Assembly: GCF_009730915.1 (NCBI RefSeq)
Contig: NC_052488.1
Span: 19,710,305-19,774,304, forward strand
Reading direction: 5' to 3'
Source: Dioscorea cayenensis subsp. rotundata
Lineage: Eukaryota; Streptophyta; Magnoliopsida; Dioscoreales; Dioscoreaceae
Length of the DNA stretch: 64,000 nt
The position numbers and the translations under genes are program-made. Shown piece by piece: positions 63,664 through 64,000 of this stretch (position 1 is its first letter; each line of letters opens with the position of its first letter). The notes under the pieces are model-generated. The model was given only the letters and a program-made list of their open reading frames with translations, was not told where the DNA came from and searched no databases.

Positions 63664-64000
63664 TGAAATATTTAAAATGACTTTTCTTTTAAAAATTTAA
63701 AAGAAAAGTTTTTCCTTTTCTTTTAATTTTGTTTAAAAAAGATAAATTATATAACTTGATAATATTTTAAATAAATTTATCCATATCAGTGAATAGATCC
63801 CGCGACGTTTTGATGGTAAGATTCAATTCCACATAGCGCTGTTTATAATTTTAAAATAACTTTTCTTTTAGAAATTTAAAAGAAAAGTTTTTCCTTTTCT
63901 TTTAATTTTTTTTAAAAAAATAGATAAATTATATCACTTGATAATATTTTAAATAAATTTATCCAAATCAGTGAACATATCTCGCGTAAGATTCATTTCA
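63664..64000. repeat. Two-copy tandem repeat, period about 179 bp
   Basis: Copies begin near 63,675 and 63,854 with AAAATRACTTTTCTTTTARA. Each contains an inverted repeat CTTTTCTTTTA / TAAAAGAAAAG and later GATAAATTATAT, CTTGATAATATTTTAAATAA and ATCAGTGAA. The second copy is cut by the window end. Confidence 0.88.

Overview
This is nuclear DNA from a flowering plant. The support is multi-exon genes with GT-AG introns (two GC-AG), very AT-rich spacers, a Copia retrotransposon, foldback MITE-like repeats, an endogenous caulimovirid sequence, and a 1,000-base scaffold gap at 56,344-57,343. The species cannot be fixed from the sequence. All gene models come from joining exons by eye on splice signals, reading frame and family resemblance.

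Layout. 1-2,060: repeats and small tandem duplications. 2,064-2,962: a gutted copy of a sulfate transporter that still keeps intron borders. 3,344-3,740: a long foldback MITE. 4,307-9,790: a decayed Copia element on the minus strand. 10,993-13,790: an intact group 1 sulfate transporter (12 exons, 635 aa). 14,899-26,650 (minus): a complete multidomain cytosolic acetyl-CoA carboxylase (31 coding exons, 2,266 aa, plus a 5' UTR exon). 26,650-39,440: about 12.8 kb of AT-rich DNA with no gene I can support.

39,450-48,790 is a gene-dense island. It holds myo-inositol-3-phosphate synthase (10 exons, 510 aa) behind an ABRE/G-box-rich promoter, a GPI-anchored lipid-transfer protein, a BIPP2C1-like protein phosphatase 2C whose last two exons each carry one extra base, and a small FLZ zinc-finger protein. 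48,850-56,343: AT-rich spacer with a tandem array at about 49,080-50,720.

57,344 to about 63,390 is the most unusual region. It is a pararetrovirus-like block with overlapping small ORFs, a 30K-type movement protein interrupted by one in-frame stop, three small ORFs that appear to be paralogues, a cysteine-rich ORF and coiled-coil ORFs. These are followed by a long ORF of different base composition and a palindrome-rich promoter with TATA box and poly(A) signal 100 bases apart. No coat-type zinc knuckle, protease, reverse transcriptase or RNase H is visible. It is therefore either a truncated integration or a component of a divided genome.

The host genes are independent housekeeping or stress loci (sulfate uptake, malonyl-CoA supply, inositol synthesis, cuticular lipid export, phosphatase and SnRK1-related signalling). 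I see no operon-like cooperation among them. Only the viral block has a polycistronic layout.
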